A stretch of 64,000 bases of DNA, from the NCBI GenBank assembly GCA_977006965.1, contig OZ345361.1:2418001-2482000 (forward strand). The letters are read 5' to 3'. The DNA comes from Phymatolithon calcareum (taxonomy: Eukaryota; Rhodophyta; Florideophyceae; Hapalidiales). The notes under the pieces are model-generated. The model was given only the letters and a program-made list of their open reading frames with translations, did not search any database and was not told the origin of the DNA. Within the stretch, counting starts at the first letter, position 1; each line of letters begins with the position of its first letter. The position numbers were made by a program, and so were the translations under genes. Shown piece after piece: positions 40,816 to 51,409 of the stretch.

Positions 40816-41475
40816 ATGCCTTTACCTCGTCCGTCGGTCTCGCGCGGAGGCGCTTCGTCTTCCCGGCTCGCCCGCCTCCCGCGGGCTCTGGGAACTCTCG
40901 CACTGCTCCTTGTCGTCCTAGTCGCTGCACGCGCCATCACATTCCGCCGCCCTCATCAAACGATAGTAAGTGCCCGACTGACCGGCCCCTGGCTTAAGGA
41001 CGCCGGCATTGGAACGCAACCACCACCGAAGACCGGACCACCGACCGACAGCCTTGACGCAACCACGGAGAAAGCCTCAACCATCGACAACTCCATGCCT
41101 ACGAAAAATGACATAGGCACAGACTCTACTCTGGCGCGCGAAGACGCTGTCGCTGGAACTGAGAGCACTGTTGGGAGTGAGGGGAGTGTCAATGCAAATG
41201 AAGCGGACACAAACGTGAACGCATCCGTGGGGACGCACGGCACGACAACTGACACCGCCGGAGAACAAACCGCTACTGAGACGGATGTCCCAGCCCCATC
41301 CATGGATGCGGAGGCGGCTCGCTCCACGACTGGTCTCAGTCCCGTCCCGTCTGCCGTGGATCCGGAACCGGCGCCAGAGCCATATCATGGTGTGCTGCGC
41401 ACCGTCGATACAAACCCGGACGCACCGCGCGTGGTCGCAGAGCCCCGTGCGCCCATCGCCGCAGCGTCCATTTAG
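40816..41475 (+). CDS. Single-pass membrane protein with Ser/Thr/Glu-rich stalk, unknown function
   Basis: 219 codons from ATG 40816 (MPLPRPSVSRGG); the frame is open further upstream to 40687, but this ATG puts a basic tail (RPSVSRGGASSSRLARLPR) right before one strong helix (ALGTLALLLVVLVAARAIT, ~24-42), a type II signal-anchor layout. The remaining ~170 residues are low-complexity and rich in T, S, D and E, with NVNAS and similar sequons and PVPSAVDPEPAPEPYHG near the end. Such a stalk would be heavily glycosylated or disordered. No catalytic domain follows, so it is not a complete glycosyltransferase. Convergent with the next gene, 73 bp apart. Confidence 0.6.
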   Translation: MPLPRPSVSRGGASSSRLARLPRALGTLALLLVVLVAARAITFRRPHQTIVSARLTGPWLKDAGIGTQPPPKTGPPTDSLDATTEKASTIDNSMPTKNDIGTDSTLAREDAVAGTESTVGSEGSVNANEADTNVNASVGTHGTTTDTAGEQTATETDVPAPSMDAEAARSTTGLSPVPSAVDPEPAPEPYHGVLRTVDTNPDAPRVVAEPRAPIAAASI

Positions 41476-41548
41476 AACGCTTTTGACAACATAAGTTTAT
41501 TCGCGGTGTACCATCATCAAAATTGTAAACCAATCTTCGCAAATTTAT

Positions 41549-42265
41549 CTATCGCAGTGCGGCATCGACCGGTCGACCCCGTTCATCCACATCATCATTG
41601 AGCGCAATACGGCGCAGAGCAGCAACGTCAAACACGTCACATTCGCGCGCGTCAACTGTGAAAGTTTCGATCCGCTCTCCACGCCCGGCCACACTCTCGT
41701 ACACGCGAATGGCGAGCAAACCGGCGTCTTTCCGAACCCCGCTTTTCCGCTCACCCTTCGGTGCCACACGGGCCTTGGCTGCCCGCTCCAGTTGCGCGAA
41801 CGATAAGCGCAGTCGTGAGCGTGTGCGCGGTGCCACCGTCGGCGTTGCCGCGATGAACAGCGTGCCCGTCGGATCGTACCATTGCCGCGATAGAATCTCA
41901 GCGGTTTGGCGAGCACTGTCAACGCGTAGAGACATCACTCGACCGCGTGTCAGAGAGCGACATACCAATAATGCTGCCGTGGTTAGAGAAATGGCTGAGA
42001 CAGTGTAGAAGGTTCGTTTTGCTGCAGATGTATCCATGCCGCTACGTCCGAGGGGTAGTGTGACGCACGCGTATGTCGCGCCCATGCCCTGAAGAAATAT
42101 CACTGGGGCTCCAAGCCGCAGAAACCATGACTCGTGGCGATGTAATAGTGTGGTAGACTTATCGGTTGAGGAGGATCTTGTGGAAAAGCTCCGCGTCCAG
42201 GCCCGAAGATTTGAAGATGCAGATCTCAGCATTGCACAGCGAAGATCGTGGACAGAACAGACCAC
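41549..42265 (-). CDS. Probable mitochondrial inner-membrane protein (TMEM186/TMEM223-like organisation)
   Basis: 238 codons from 42265; a second ATG twelve codons in (MLRSASSNLRAWTRSFSTRSSS) begins a classic Ser/Arg mitochondrial presequence. Two hydrophobic stretches follow (APVIFLQGMGATYACVTLPLG and TFYTVSAISLTTAALLVCRSL). A soluble C-terminal domain of ~120 residues follows, with VMSLRVDSARQTAEI and a WYDPTGTLFIAATPTVAPR turn. This two-helix layout resembles TMEM186/TMEM223-class assembly factors, but I see no diagnostic motif, so the link is inference. Confidence 0.6.
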   Translation of the reverse strand: MVCSVHDLRCAMLRSASSNLRAWTRSFSTRSSSTDKSTTLLHRHESWFLRLGAPVIFLQGMGATYACVTLPLGRSGMDTSAAKRTFYTVSAISLTTAALLVCRSLTRGRVMSLRVDSARQTAEILSRQWYDPTGTLFIAATPTVAPRTRSRLRLSFAQLERAAKARVAPKGERKSGVRKDAGLLAIRVYESVAGRGERIETFTVDARECDVFDVAALRRIALNDDVDERGRPVDAALR

Positions 42266-43165
42266 AGCAGGGCCCTGATGGCGCGGACTTTAAATGGAAT
42301 ACCTTCACTGTGCTCGCTATGCTGTAGCTGCCGTTCTCTGGATCACATTGGGAATCGGATCAAGTGTTTTTGTTCATCATACGCTAGAGGTTTGGATCAA
42401 GTGGGAATAGTTGCCTGCCTTGTCCACGAGAATTGTTTTTTTCCATATTATAAAATTTTAAAAACAATTATATTGTGGAAGGGGTTGGGTTTTTTAATGT
42501 TTTTTAAAAAACATTAAAAAACTAACCCCTTCCACGTCGTTATTCTTGTAAACAGCGTTACAGAGAGCTGGAAGAATAAAAAGGACGGGATAGCACCGCT
42601 GAAGTGCACCAGTGCCATTTACATAGAAAACAGATATGTCTCCGGCTACATCTACTGTGTCGTAAACTTGGCCTCTCACAGGTTTGCTGCAAATAACGAA
42701 CGTACAGAAGTCAGTGGTATCAGTCTTGCTCAATTGATATTTAGGACAGACACGGTACATCTACATTTTTAGCGGGGTTTACCGCCGTCAACGATTTGAC
42801 TAGCTCACTCAGTATACATTCGACAGACACGATGTGGGGATTCCCTCACTCGTGCATTCCTGATGATTTATCCAAGATAACTAGAAGATATTAGCGTTAA
42901 GTGCCATTCGCTAACGCAGAAAATATTAGCTGAGCTCACATGGCAAAAGTTCGTGACATCCAGTGCAGTTCACCCGAGAGAAACTCTCCAAGGAAGAGGG
43001 AAAAGAAAAAGAGGACAATCATATACATTGCTATTCGATTGAATCGACTCTTGTTTTGCACGAACCTACCTGGAGGGGCTCTAAATGCCCTAGAATAAAA
43101 TTTTCCATGTTCGGAGATGAGGAACCTTTTGGGCTTTCAGATGGACTGTCCGTGAATAAATCAAG
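42266..43165. other. Gene-poor interval with foldback sequences
   Basis: Contains the palindromes listed separately (42431-42535). A minus-strand frame from 42760 to 42535 (MYRVCPKYQLSKTDTTDF, then VAGDISVFYVNGTGALQRCYP) looks coding-like, with spaced cysteines, and then runs into the palindrome. It may be a gene fragment carried by the foldback element. No family recognised. Confidence 0.35.
42431..42535. repeat. AT-rich foldback: inner IR 42431-42470 and ~30-bp-arm palindrome 42475-42535
   Basis: 42475-42535 reads GTGGAAGGGGTT...TTAATGTTTTTT followed at once by its complement, with a mismatch and one extra base near GGG/AG. Just before it, AATTGTTTTT...AAAAACAATT forms a second inverted repeat. 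The pair looks like a small foldback (MITE-like) insertion or a hairpin terminator. Confidence 0.8.
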
Positions 43166-43169
43166 CTCA

Positions 43170-43315
43170 ATGAAGAGGAATTACGCCGTGAGAAACCTCT
43201 AGACGTACTCAAGTTTCTGAAAAATGAGACACTGTTTGCAACAGCTTCAGACGCTTACCTTTTGCGTGAGCGCTCTTTCCGCAATAAAGAAAGAAAGAAA
43301 ATACTCTCGTGCTTC
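43170..43315 (+). mobile_element. LINE family 2 3' end with GAAA tail (fragment)
   Basis: The plus strand encodes KPLDVLKFLKNETLF, matching the conserved C-terminus of the LINE copies at 21.1 and 63.3 kb. It is followed by CGCAATAAAGAAAGAAAGAAA at about 43279-43300, the shared 3' tail. 5'-truncated. Confidence 0.65.
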
Positions 43316-43701
43316 AGCCGTCCAGGAAAGCATACATTTTGCACTGTAACACAGCCATTTTTGCTCCTCAAATGCCTCCATTTCAACTTCTAAACACCCC
43401 GTCTGTGAGTATTTCTGTACAGTTGGGCAGCTTGGTGTCTAAATCCTCTCCGAGCCCATTAGCAGAATTCTGCTGGTCGCGCATGTTTTTGGATTACTTC
43501 AATGCCTGTTTCTTCACGCAACCAATGATATTGCGTACGATGTTAAATCAATTTTGAGTGGCTACCTCGATCAACCCTCCGAGGTTTTGATAATATAGCA
43601 GATCACTGCAGTGAGAGCCGAATTTGTCCGCAGTGACCAGATACTAGCCATCGAGCAAATTTTGCAAGGAAGCGCAGTACACCCAAGTTGTTCGCCGCAC
43701 C
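43316..43701. other. Upstream region of the plastid repeat protein gene
   Basis: No gene recognised in the ~390 bp. Presumably holds the promoter of the next gene. Confidence 0.35.
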
Positions 43702-44601
43702 ATGACGGCCCCAACTTTTGTTACCTCCTTTGGGGGCGTGCGCCTTGATGCAACTCGAAACGGACTGCAAACGTCACCCTTGCGTCGCGCGGCTACGCGC
43801 TGTGCAATGGGCGATTCCATGGCTCCGAAAATATCCATTTTGGACACCAAGAGCGATCAGACGTCCAAGGTCATAATAGCCTGGGAAGCCATCCAGCCAA
43901 ATGAGTCCGCAGCTGTTGAGGTGACTAGCAACATGGCGCTCGTATCATCTCTCAAGTCGAAGTACCACCTCGGCACGGCACTTCCAGCTGCCGAGAAGAA
44001 GCCGCTTCCCGACGGTGTATCTCCGGTAGACTTCTACTTTCCGAAAAACATGCGCAACAAGGCTCCTGTCGTAACCATGTCTTACGACTCGAAAATCACC
44101 GTCTCCATGGATGAAATCAATCCGGTCGTTGCCGGTATATCCGCTAATTCAACGGATTCTATTGCTTTCTGGAAAGCAAAGACATTCAAGTACTCTGCAG
44201 CTGACTTACCCCCGCCGTTGCCGGACTCTGAAGAACCGGTATCCACCTCGAGCTTTGAGAAGTATTTCCCGTCTAAACGTCGCAATATGGCACCGAAGAT
44301 CGAAATCAGGCCACCGAAGGGCGACTGGGATACCACTGCTTATTTGATTTTGAAGAATGAATACGCCGGGCTGAACTATGCAATGGCGAGTGGCATTACG
44401 CTGCCGCCCATTGCAGACGAGTCTGTGAAGACGAATGCTGTCGCGGAGAAGTATTTTGGAAAGAACAAGTCGTATGCTCCGACCATTTCAATCAACGAAG
44501 AAAAGGAATCCGTTGTGTTTGGTCTCGAAGAAGTTCCTCTGTCTTCATCAGAAGCGGAGGAACTTAATTCCAAGCTTAAGGCGCAGTATAGCAAAGTTTG
44601 A
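43702..44601 (+). CDS. Plastid-targeted protein with four imperfect repeats, unknown function
   Basis: 299 codons, no intron. The start MTAPTFVTSFGGVRLDATRN has the aromatic-near-N-terminus pattern of primary red-plastid transit peptides, followed by RRAATRCAMGDS as a likely cleavage region. The mature part has four copies of a motif 'Y-F-x-x-K-x-x-N-x-A-P-x-I': MAPKISILD, FYFPKNMRNKAPVVTM, KYFPSKRRNMAPKIEI and KYFGKNKSYAPTISI. Copies are spaced about 70-80 residues apart, with acidic linkers such as ADLPPPLPDSEEP between. This looks like a soluble or membrane-peripheral linker or scaffold. A phycobilisome- or photosystem-associated role is conceivable, but no known linker domain is seen. Confidence 0.8.
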   Translation: MTAPTFVTSFGGVRLDATRNGLQTSPLRRAATRCAMGDSMAPKISILDTKSDQTSKVIIAWEAIQPNESAAVEVTSNMALVSSLKSKYHLGTALPAAEKKPLPDGVSPVDFYFPKNMRNKAPVVTMSYDSKITVSMDEINPVVAGISANSTDSIAFWKAKTFKYSAADLPPPLPDSEEPVSTSSFEKYFPSKRRNMAPKIEIRPPKGDWDTTAYLILKNEYAGLNYAMASGITLPPIADESVKTNAVAEKYFGKNKSYAPTISINEEKESVVFGLEEVPLSSSEAEELNSKLKAQYSKV

Positions 44602-45026
44602 TTGTTTATCTTTCTTTTGTTCCCGAACTCCCAATTTCCATATTGCACGGCTCGCGACACGAATAGTTGGACTACAATGAGCATTCAAAAATAGTTTTTT
44701 CTTGAGTAAAATCACCTCATGCGTGAATGATGGAAGCGGAATTTGCACATCTTGAGTGCCTGTGTTATAGATATTGCGCAAGCACCAAGTGAAGCATAGA
44801 TCCAACGTGCCAGGGAGGGGAATGAATTAATCCCCTCAAGCGTCTCGATATTCTGGAGTCATGGCAAAAGGCTGTTCCAATGTATGAACGCGGGTTGACG
44901 TGGTCGCTTATCGATCTCCATTGATATGATCCCACACATATCAGCAGTATAATTTGTGCAGGGAGGGGTGTCTCAAGGAATTCCAGAAGCAATAACTGCT
45001 CGGAGGCAAAGAGGCAGTCCAACACT
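44602..45026. other. Intergenic region
   Basis: 425 bp between two plus-strand genes; no motif or RNA gene recognised. Confidence 0.4.
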
Positions 45027-45840
45027 ATGGGCGAAGTGGCGAAGGGCTGTGAAGACGGAGAGCTCAGCTCCATAACTAAAGCACAGAAGGAAGGATCAGA
45101 CGAGCCGGCGACATTGAATTTGTTTGAAAAGCTGCCTCGCGAGCAGGCCTTTCAAATCCGATCTTGTAAACATGTTACGCAAGCGGCACTTTTTGCTGCT
45201 CGGATAATGAAGAACAACGAAGCTTCTCACGATTTTCAGCACGTCCTACGCGTGCACAAAATGGCATTGGAAATCGGGAATGCCTTGGTGAACGATGGCG
45301 TACAAGTCGATCTGCGAATGGTGCAGATTGCATCTTTGCTACACGACGTTTACGACCGAAAGGTGTATAAACCTGGGCCTGGTGACCCATCAGGGTCCGA
45401 ACTTTTGCTAAACTTTGTTCTGTCTCTTGGGCTTCCAGCAGAGTATGCAGAGAAAGTTGTTTCTATTGCAGATGGAATATCGTTCTCCAAGCAAGCGAAA
45501 AATCCAATCGCGGATGACGAACGCTGCGTGGAAATGGATATAGTTCAGGATGCCGACCGACTTGAGGCGATCGGAGCAATCGGAATCGTACGCTGCTTTG
45601 ATTATGGGGGTCATGCGGGAAGGCCATTTGAATATAGTCGTGCTCACTTTGACCACAAGGTACGTTTTCTGCTGCAGATTTGTTTGTCACCTTATACAGA
45701 GTTGCTGATACTTATGAATGGATGCATAGATTTTGAAACTTTCTGGGCTCATGCGGACGCCGGTGGGGGCCAAAAAGGCCAAAAGCAGACACGAGTTTGT
45801 GGTCAAGTTTTTGCGACAGCTGGATGAAGAAATGAGCTAA
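45027..45840 (+). CDS. HD-domain metal-dependent phosphohydrolase (two exons)
   Basis: Exons are 45027-45659 and 45730-45840 with a 70-nt phase-0 intron (GTACGT...CATAG). Joined, they give 247 residues ending LRQLDEEMS. Without splicing the frame runs on to an unlikely Gly-rich tail. The HD fold has the metal ligands: SHDFQHVLRVHKMALEI (first His, Asp), IASLLHDVYDRK (His-Asp), then VSIADGISFSK and EMDIVQDADRLEAIGAIGIVR (final Asp). Exon 2 supplies LSGLMRTPVGAKKAKSRHEF, the conserved C-terminal helix. This matches the bacterial YedJ/YpgQ-type subfamily, implicated in nucleotide hydrolysis. No leader is evident. Confidence 0.9.
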
Positions 45841-46114
45841 GTTTCATTCTATGCGGTAAGCCAATATGAGCCGTGGTGCGGCATCGTTCAAGAAAAGAGA
45901 CAGCACGGAACAGAATGAGGTGTAGGCTGGCATGACGCTCTCCGAAGCATTGGCATCCTTCAAACGAATAAAGAGCATTTGCCCAATCGCACATGCTTTA
46001 TTCTTTCGATGATCACTTACCAATAAGTCTTCTCTGTATTGTGACAAGAGCGAAAGAGCACGCGGCACGTCGTTGACCGCAGTGTATCACCTTTTCGCCG
46101 GACAAAATAAAACT
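45841..46114. other. Convergent intergenic region
   Basis: 270 bp between the convergent HD-hydrolase and GST genes; holds both 3' ends. No further feature. Confidence 0.4.
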
Positions 46115-46771
46115 TCAAGAATTCGCATCAGGCTGGGCACTAGGATGAGCAGCTTGAAAACTCGGCATATTTGCAACATGTTCATAGACAGTGTTCACCG
46201 TCGGGTAATCAGCCGGGTCAACGCCAAATCGACGGGCGTTGTAAATTTGCGGGACAAGAAAGCAATCCGCAAAAGTCACACTATCACCCACGCAGCATTT
46301 TCCCGCAGTTTCCTTGAGCACTTCTTCCAAAGCTTTCAGTCCAACACTAATCCAATGCTTAGCCCATTTCTGTTTCTCAGCATCACCGCCAAGGTTTTCA
46401 GAAATGTACATAAGAAGCGCAAGGTTTTGCTTCGGTTGAATTCCGCTATTGACAATCTCGCAAATATGTCGCACTTTGGCGCGGAGTGCAGGCGATTGAG
46501 GCAGAAGCGGAACGTCTCTGTACGTTTCTTCGAGATATTCCGCAATGGCAACAGATTCCGACAGCTTCAAACCATTGATGAACAAAACAGGGACCTGCGC
46601 ACTTGGATTGAGCTTGAGAAATTCTTCGTCTTTCTGTTGCTTTTTCACAAGGTGAACAGCGACGTACTTGTACTCAATGCCCTTCAGAGCGAGGATCAGA
46701 CGTACACGCCAGGAGCAAGAACTCCTCCAATACGAATAAAGAATGACTTCTCCTTTTTCCGTGGCGCTCAT
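46115..46771 (-). CDS. GSTZ1: Zeta-class glutathione S-transferase / maleylacetoacetate isomerase
   Basis: Isomerises maleylacetoacetate to fumarylacetoacetate in tyrosine breakdown, with glutathione as cofactor. The frame opens at 46819; ATG 46771 (MSATEKGEVILYSYW) gives 218 residues, the family norm. The zeta signature SSCSWRVRLIL (catalytic Ser-Ser-Cys) is at residues ~16-26. VAVHLVKKQQKDEEFLKLNPSAQVPVL and LSESVAIAEYLEETY form the glutathione site. The helical domain has CEIVNSGIQPKQNLALL and GDSVTFADCFLVPQIYNARRFGVD. Neighbours are unrelated. High similarity to the family along its whole length. Confidence 0.95.
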   Translation of the reverse strand: MSATEKGEVILYSYWRSSCSWRVRLILALKGIEYKYVAVHLVKKQQKDEEFLKLNPSAQVPVLFINGLKLSESVAIAEYLEETYRDVPLLPQSPALRAKVRHICEIVNSGIQPKQNLALLMYISENLGGDAEKQKWAKHWISVGLKALEEVLKETAGKCCVGDSVTFADCFLVPQIYNARRFGVDPADYPTVNTVYEHVANMPSFQAAHPSAQPDANS

Positions 46772-46819
46772 TGTGCGTCGAGCACATTCACGCGAACTGG
46801 CGTTTGTCGGTGATCCCAA

Positions 46820-47405
46820 GTGCCCACGGCGTATTTTGAGCTCACTGGTGGCAGCCAGACTTCATTCAGTCAATCGGATTCTTGAATTGCCAAAATAGTT
46901 ATGATATTTGTTCATGCAGGTAAATCCGATCAAGTGGGCGAAAACCATCATGGATGATGGTGAAGGCAGTTGGGAAGTCACTGGGGTGTCTCTTGAGGTG
47001 ACGTTTATTGTGCGGACTATAGAGTCAAGTGATAAAGCATCAAGAGCCACAAGAAATTACTTTTAATTTGGATTAAGAAGGGAGAAGAGAGCCTGGTTTT
47101 CTACAAAATACACCATTGCTATGCGCAAAACCGTCACTCCCAAAAGCCACAGGGTACAAGCGCGCCTATGCGCTTCCGCCATCACTCTCCCAGAGAAAAA
47201 AGCGCACGCGAACTTCGCACAACATCGGAACCACGACAAGGTGAGTGCGTGCGCGTGCTAGTTAACTGCTATGCAGTGAGCACAAGATCAAAGCCCGCTT
47301 TCACAGACTAAAGAACATTCCATGAGCGGCTGTAAGTCTAATCCTCACGCACACGATCATCTTATTCCCCTCGTCCGTTTCCGAGCCGTAACCTAGACAC
47401 AGCGT
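46820..47405. other. Interval with a short coding-like fragment
   Basis: A plus-strand run after a possible splice acceptor (CATGCAG, 46919) reads VNPIKWAKTIMDDGEGSWEV and ends at 47066. It looks coding-like but no partner exon was found and no family recognised. The rest is stop-rich. Confidence 0.3.
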
Positions 47406-50400
47406 CTATCCGAAAGAGCCGCCAATGTATCGCGGACTTCGCTTACGCTTGGGAAGTCCATTGCGGTTTCGGTCGTAACGAGTCTGCACTTCCGCAAAGA
47501 ATCGTTGCCGAACAGTTTCATAAAACTCGTGGAATGATGTCACGTCGGTACGCCCGCGATCTTCCTTCGACCTCTTGAAAATGACATTCGTCGCAGCCCC
47601 ATTATCCGCGCTAGAAAACTCAATCGCCGCGCACAGGAAGTGATCATCGTGAATGAGCATGCGGCACTTCAGTTTCCGCTTAGTTTCTTTTTTCAATGTC
47701 ACAGTAGCACCGAAGCTTTGCAGGATCGCGACGAGCATGCGGATAATGTCCTCCGGTGGGAGATTGCTCTTGAACTGAGTAAGACCTTCAGCGAGTTTCT
47801 GATTTCTCACCTTCATAGTCAGCAAGGCACCACGAATCTTCATTGCCATTCCGCCTTTGCGCTCAGGACCGTAGTACTCCACATCATTCATACCCATAGA
47901 TGTCGCCATGTTAGAACGGTTGCGCGGAGCCACGCTGCTATGACCACCGGCAGCCCCACTGGTAATCACTGGATAGCTGTTATTTTCCGACGAGTTGCCG
48001 ACGCTCGCACTGCTCTTCTCTCCATATCCGTCCAAAACGCTCGGCAGAGTGCCCTGAGAGTCACCGTACCGAGTGTGCGAATAGTCGAGATGAAGTCGCC
48101 CATGGCTCGTCCCTGATGTCTGTCTCATTGTGGCACGCTTCGGATGTAGTGGGATCTGCCACCTGTTCAGAAGGTGATTGTCTGCGGAACGAGTCGATTG
48201 CACACTGGGGGCAGGCGGAGATTGTCCCGGTTGGCTCATTGGAGCAGTAAACACGCCATTGCCAGAATCCTCAAGGGTCTCGGGATGCATGAGTTTGTAC
48301 AGCTCATCGGCAAGATTGGACTCTTCACGACCGGTTTGATGCTGTCGCATTAATCGTTGAAGTTCTGATATGTCCATTGAGGATGAAGGCACTTCTTCAT
48401 CTGTACTTGGGATGGCGGGGGGGACAGGGCCTCGAACAGTCGGATTAGAACTGTTGGTTTTCAATATCCACTTGTTCAAAAGATCAGACATCTCCCGACG
48501 ACGAGCAAGATCGCTCTGCTGGCGCTGAGAGTCCGCGAGCACCGGGCTCCATGAGAGAGTTTCCTCCTCACTTGACACATCAGTAGGAAGTCGTCTCTGC
48601 GAATGATGAGAATGCTGACGACTTTCACCGGCTGTCTGCCCACAATCTTCACGCCCGTCGGTAGTCGTAGTAGTATCATCGTCTTCTTCAAGATCGCTGT
48701 GAAGCCGATGACGGTTTCGATTGATTCCACTGGAAACAGACTGTCTGTTCTGCAAATCACTGAGACCATACGCCTCGAACAGGCCTAAAAAGCGATCGAG
48801 CACGATACCTTTATCGTCGGGTCGCAAACTCTTGATCTCGCTTTGAAGGACACGGAAATCTGAAAGAATGTCGTGAGAAGAAGTCGGACTCACTGGTTCC
48901 TGAAAGCCGCGCCACTTAGTCACAATGCTCCAAATGTGACGCGCACACGTCTCGGTCTGCAACATGTAAGGGGCCGGCCCCTTCGAGCCAGCCTCTCGCC
49001 AGGGTGTGTGGCGCGGGACAGCCGCGTCGGGGTGCAGGCGCCCATTGTAGACCGAAGAAGAGTACTCAGGTGTACTGTGCTGACGCGAGGCCATATAACT
49101 AGGGGATGATGGGTCAAACCTTTCCAAGGGTGCTGGGTGAGATCCATTGGCGGCTGAAGAAACAAGCGGTGAAGTCGGATTTCTAATCGTACGCAATCCC
49201 CTTGGATCACGCGTCGCATTCGACGGGGCCGCAGTGAGTTTACGCCTTGGAAGCGCAGAGAGAGAAACGCTTTCAATTGCCGACTGGGGATAATTGAATG
49301 GTCGAGACAAACTGCTTTCACTGACATCCGAGCGATGACGCTGAGCCGGAACTTGATCGTAATTTGGGCCACGTAATGGTTGCTGTGATCGAGAAACATG
49401 GTGGGAATACGAAACTGGTGCTCGTTGACGCTGGTTCTGCGGAGGTCTCACGCGATTCAAAGAAAGTGGCTCGGTTGGAAGTTCCAGTTCCGGTACAGGC
49501 TTGTCCTGATAATCCTCAATACTATCACCGCCCTCGGAACCGGTATCAACTTCATAGCTACCGTTTGATATTTCACGTGGCGGCTCAGATTTTTTCTCTG
49601 ATCCCGGTTCGGAATGTCCTTTAACAGGTAAGACCGGTGCAGGTGTGACAGGTGCAGGTGTGACTGGAGCAGGTGTGACGGGGGCAGGTGTAACTGGTGC
49701 AGGGGTGGTCGGAACAGGTGTGGTCGGTGCACGGGCACCATGCGGGCTTCGTCTAGGACAGTAGGGCATTGGCGACGGGGCTCTGTTAGTTCCAGTTGGA
49801 GCAACGGCGGGAAGTGCGGATCCATTTGCGAGAATTCCATCTGCTGCACGTTCCGGTTTTGGTGCCTGTGACTTTGCCGTCGCTGGTGTGGCTGGTCGGT
49901 CCTCAACACGGGTGAGCACAGCATGAATTGGTGGAGTGGGTGCACGCATATGAGCATCAGCCTCCGGATTGCTCTCGCGTGGGCGTCCAGTCGGCGGCAT
50001 GCGACCCGCAGTTGCGCCTCGACCAGTATTAAGCTCTTCGCCGATAGAGTTGCCCTCTTCGTGAGGAGTAAACTGATCAGTAGTTTGTCGTGCGTTTCGT
50101 GTGGGATCGGGCCCATTGCTGGTGGGTGTCTCAGGGACAGTGGGTGTTTCCAGAACGGCGGGTGGGGTGGGTGCGCTTGTGAGAGTTTTCTGATTGTTCT
50201 TGTTGAAGAAGGGTCGTTTCTTGAGAAGACGAGCGTCATCGCCTTCGTAGTCTACCAGAAACCAGGGGTGAGCCTTGACTTCTTGCAGTCCATACCGTTT
50301 TGACGGATTACGAACGAGTAGATGCTCAAGCAAGTCGCGTGCGCCAGGGCTGATCCATTTGGGGTATTGCACCTTACACGCAGTGATGAGGTCGTACAAC

Positions 50401-51409
50401 TTTTCAGTATCCTGCTCAACGAAAGGGAGCCTTCCGGCCAGTAGCGCATACAAAATGATTCCGCAGGACCACGCATCAACTTTTGCGCCGCTGTATCCTT
50501 TAGGGGAGCTTTCGATAATCTCCGGGGCGCAATAATCAGGAGTTCCGCATTGTGTATGGAGGAGATCCGCGTTCACGTCGATACCACGCATGGAAGAGAA
50601 TCCAAAATCGGTAATTTGAATATCGCCGTTTTCATCGAGTAGTAGATTTTCGGGCTTTAGATCGCGATGTGCAACGCCGCTTCGATGACAGAAATCGACA
50701 CCATCGACAAGTTGTTGGAAATATTGCCGCGCAACGCTTTCCGCAACACGGCCGTTCTTCTCAAGATGGTGGAACAGCTCACCACCGGTGATGTAGTCCA
50801 TGACAATGTACAATTTGGACTCCGAGGAGAGGACCTCATGCATCCGAACGATATGTTTGTGCTTAAGCGAACGCATGATGTAAATTTCGCGGCGCACTTG
50901 AGAAGTGAAGTCCTGTTTGAGAATCTGGCGCTTGTCCATGATCTTGACAGCGAAGACTTCCCCAGTATATTTGCAAACTGCGACTTTTACTCTATTTGGG
51001 AAAAGCGTTCATCCAAAATTGCACGCAAGGGACGAAGAAAGTTGGTCAGAATCAGTCCACCAATGCCAAAATTATCATTCCCAGCACGCCCCAGGATCCG
51101 ACGCCTACTCGCAGCAGGACGCCATGTACGCTCCTTTTCGCGAAAGAATATATGGGCAGGCGGCAGCGGACAACGCAAGGATCGGATGTCGCAGAGCGGA
51201 CTGAAGCGGAAGAGAGGTGTTGTGCGAACTTACTTGCCAAACGCGCCCTGTCCGATAGTGTGGTACAGAGTATACTTGCCAACATAACTGGTGGCAAGGG
51301 ATTCATCGATATTGAAACCATATTTTTCAAACTGTTCCGCAGGCGTCAGCTGCGGCTTCCCTGTCACAGGTTGGGGCTGCGCAGGGGCCGAATGGTGCTC
51401 GTCGCCCAT
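47406..51409 (-). CDS. CIPK/SNF1-related (CAMKL) Ser/Thr protein kinase with long disordered region and KA1-like tail
   Basis: Two exons: 51409-51234 and 50991-47406, intron 242 nt (GTAAGT...ATAG) splitting the glycine loop. Joined length is 1253 residues. Exon 1: MGDEHHS..., KYTLYHTIGQGAFGK. Exon 2: VKVAVCKYTGEVFAVKIMDK (catalytic Lys), GGELFHHL, AHRDLKPENLLLD, ITDFGFSS, LLHTQCGTPDYCAPEII (activation loop) and WSCGIILYALLAGRLPF. The catalytic domain is closest in wording to plant CIPKs. A Pro/Ser/Thr-rich region of ~750 residues follows, with five TPAPV pentapeptides at about 49630-49720. The C-terminus (EDIIRMLVAILQSFGATVTLKKETKRKLKC) resembles the KA1/PPI domain. No clear NAF motif was found, so CBL calcium-sensor binding is unproven. 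An AMPK/SNF1 relative is the alternative. Confidence 0.9.
49630..49725 (-). repeat. 15-bp minisatellite coding TPAPV repeats in the kinase gene
   Basis: Six or so 15-bp units (GGTGCAGGTGTGACA-like on the plus strand) code for TPAPV pentapeptides. In-frame length change is expected between strains. Confidence 0.85.

Noticed and set aside
41077-41388. Minus-strand ORFs opposite the Ser/Thr-rich membrane protein
   Set aside because: Low-complexity DNA keeps several frames open; only the plus frame has a start, helix and sensible end.
46073-46813. 246-codon plus-strand ORF
   Set aside because: It is antisense to the GST zeta gene, which matches its family along its full length.
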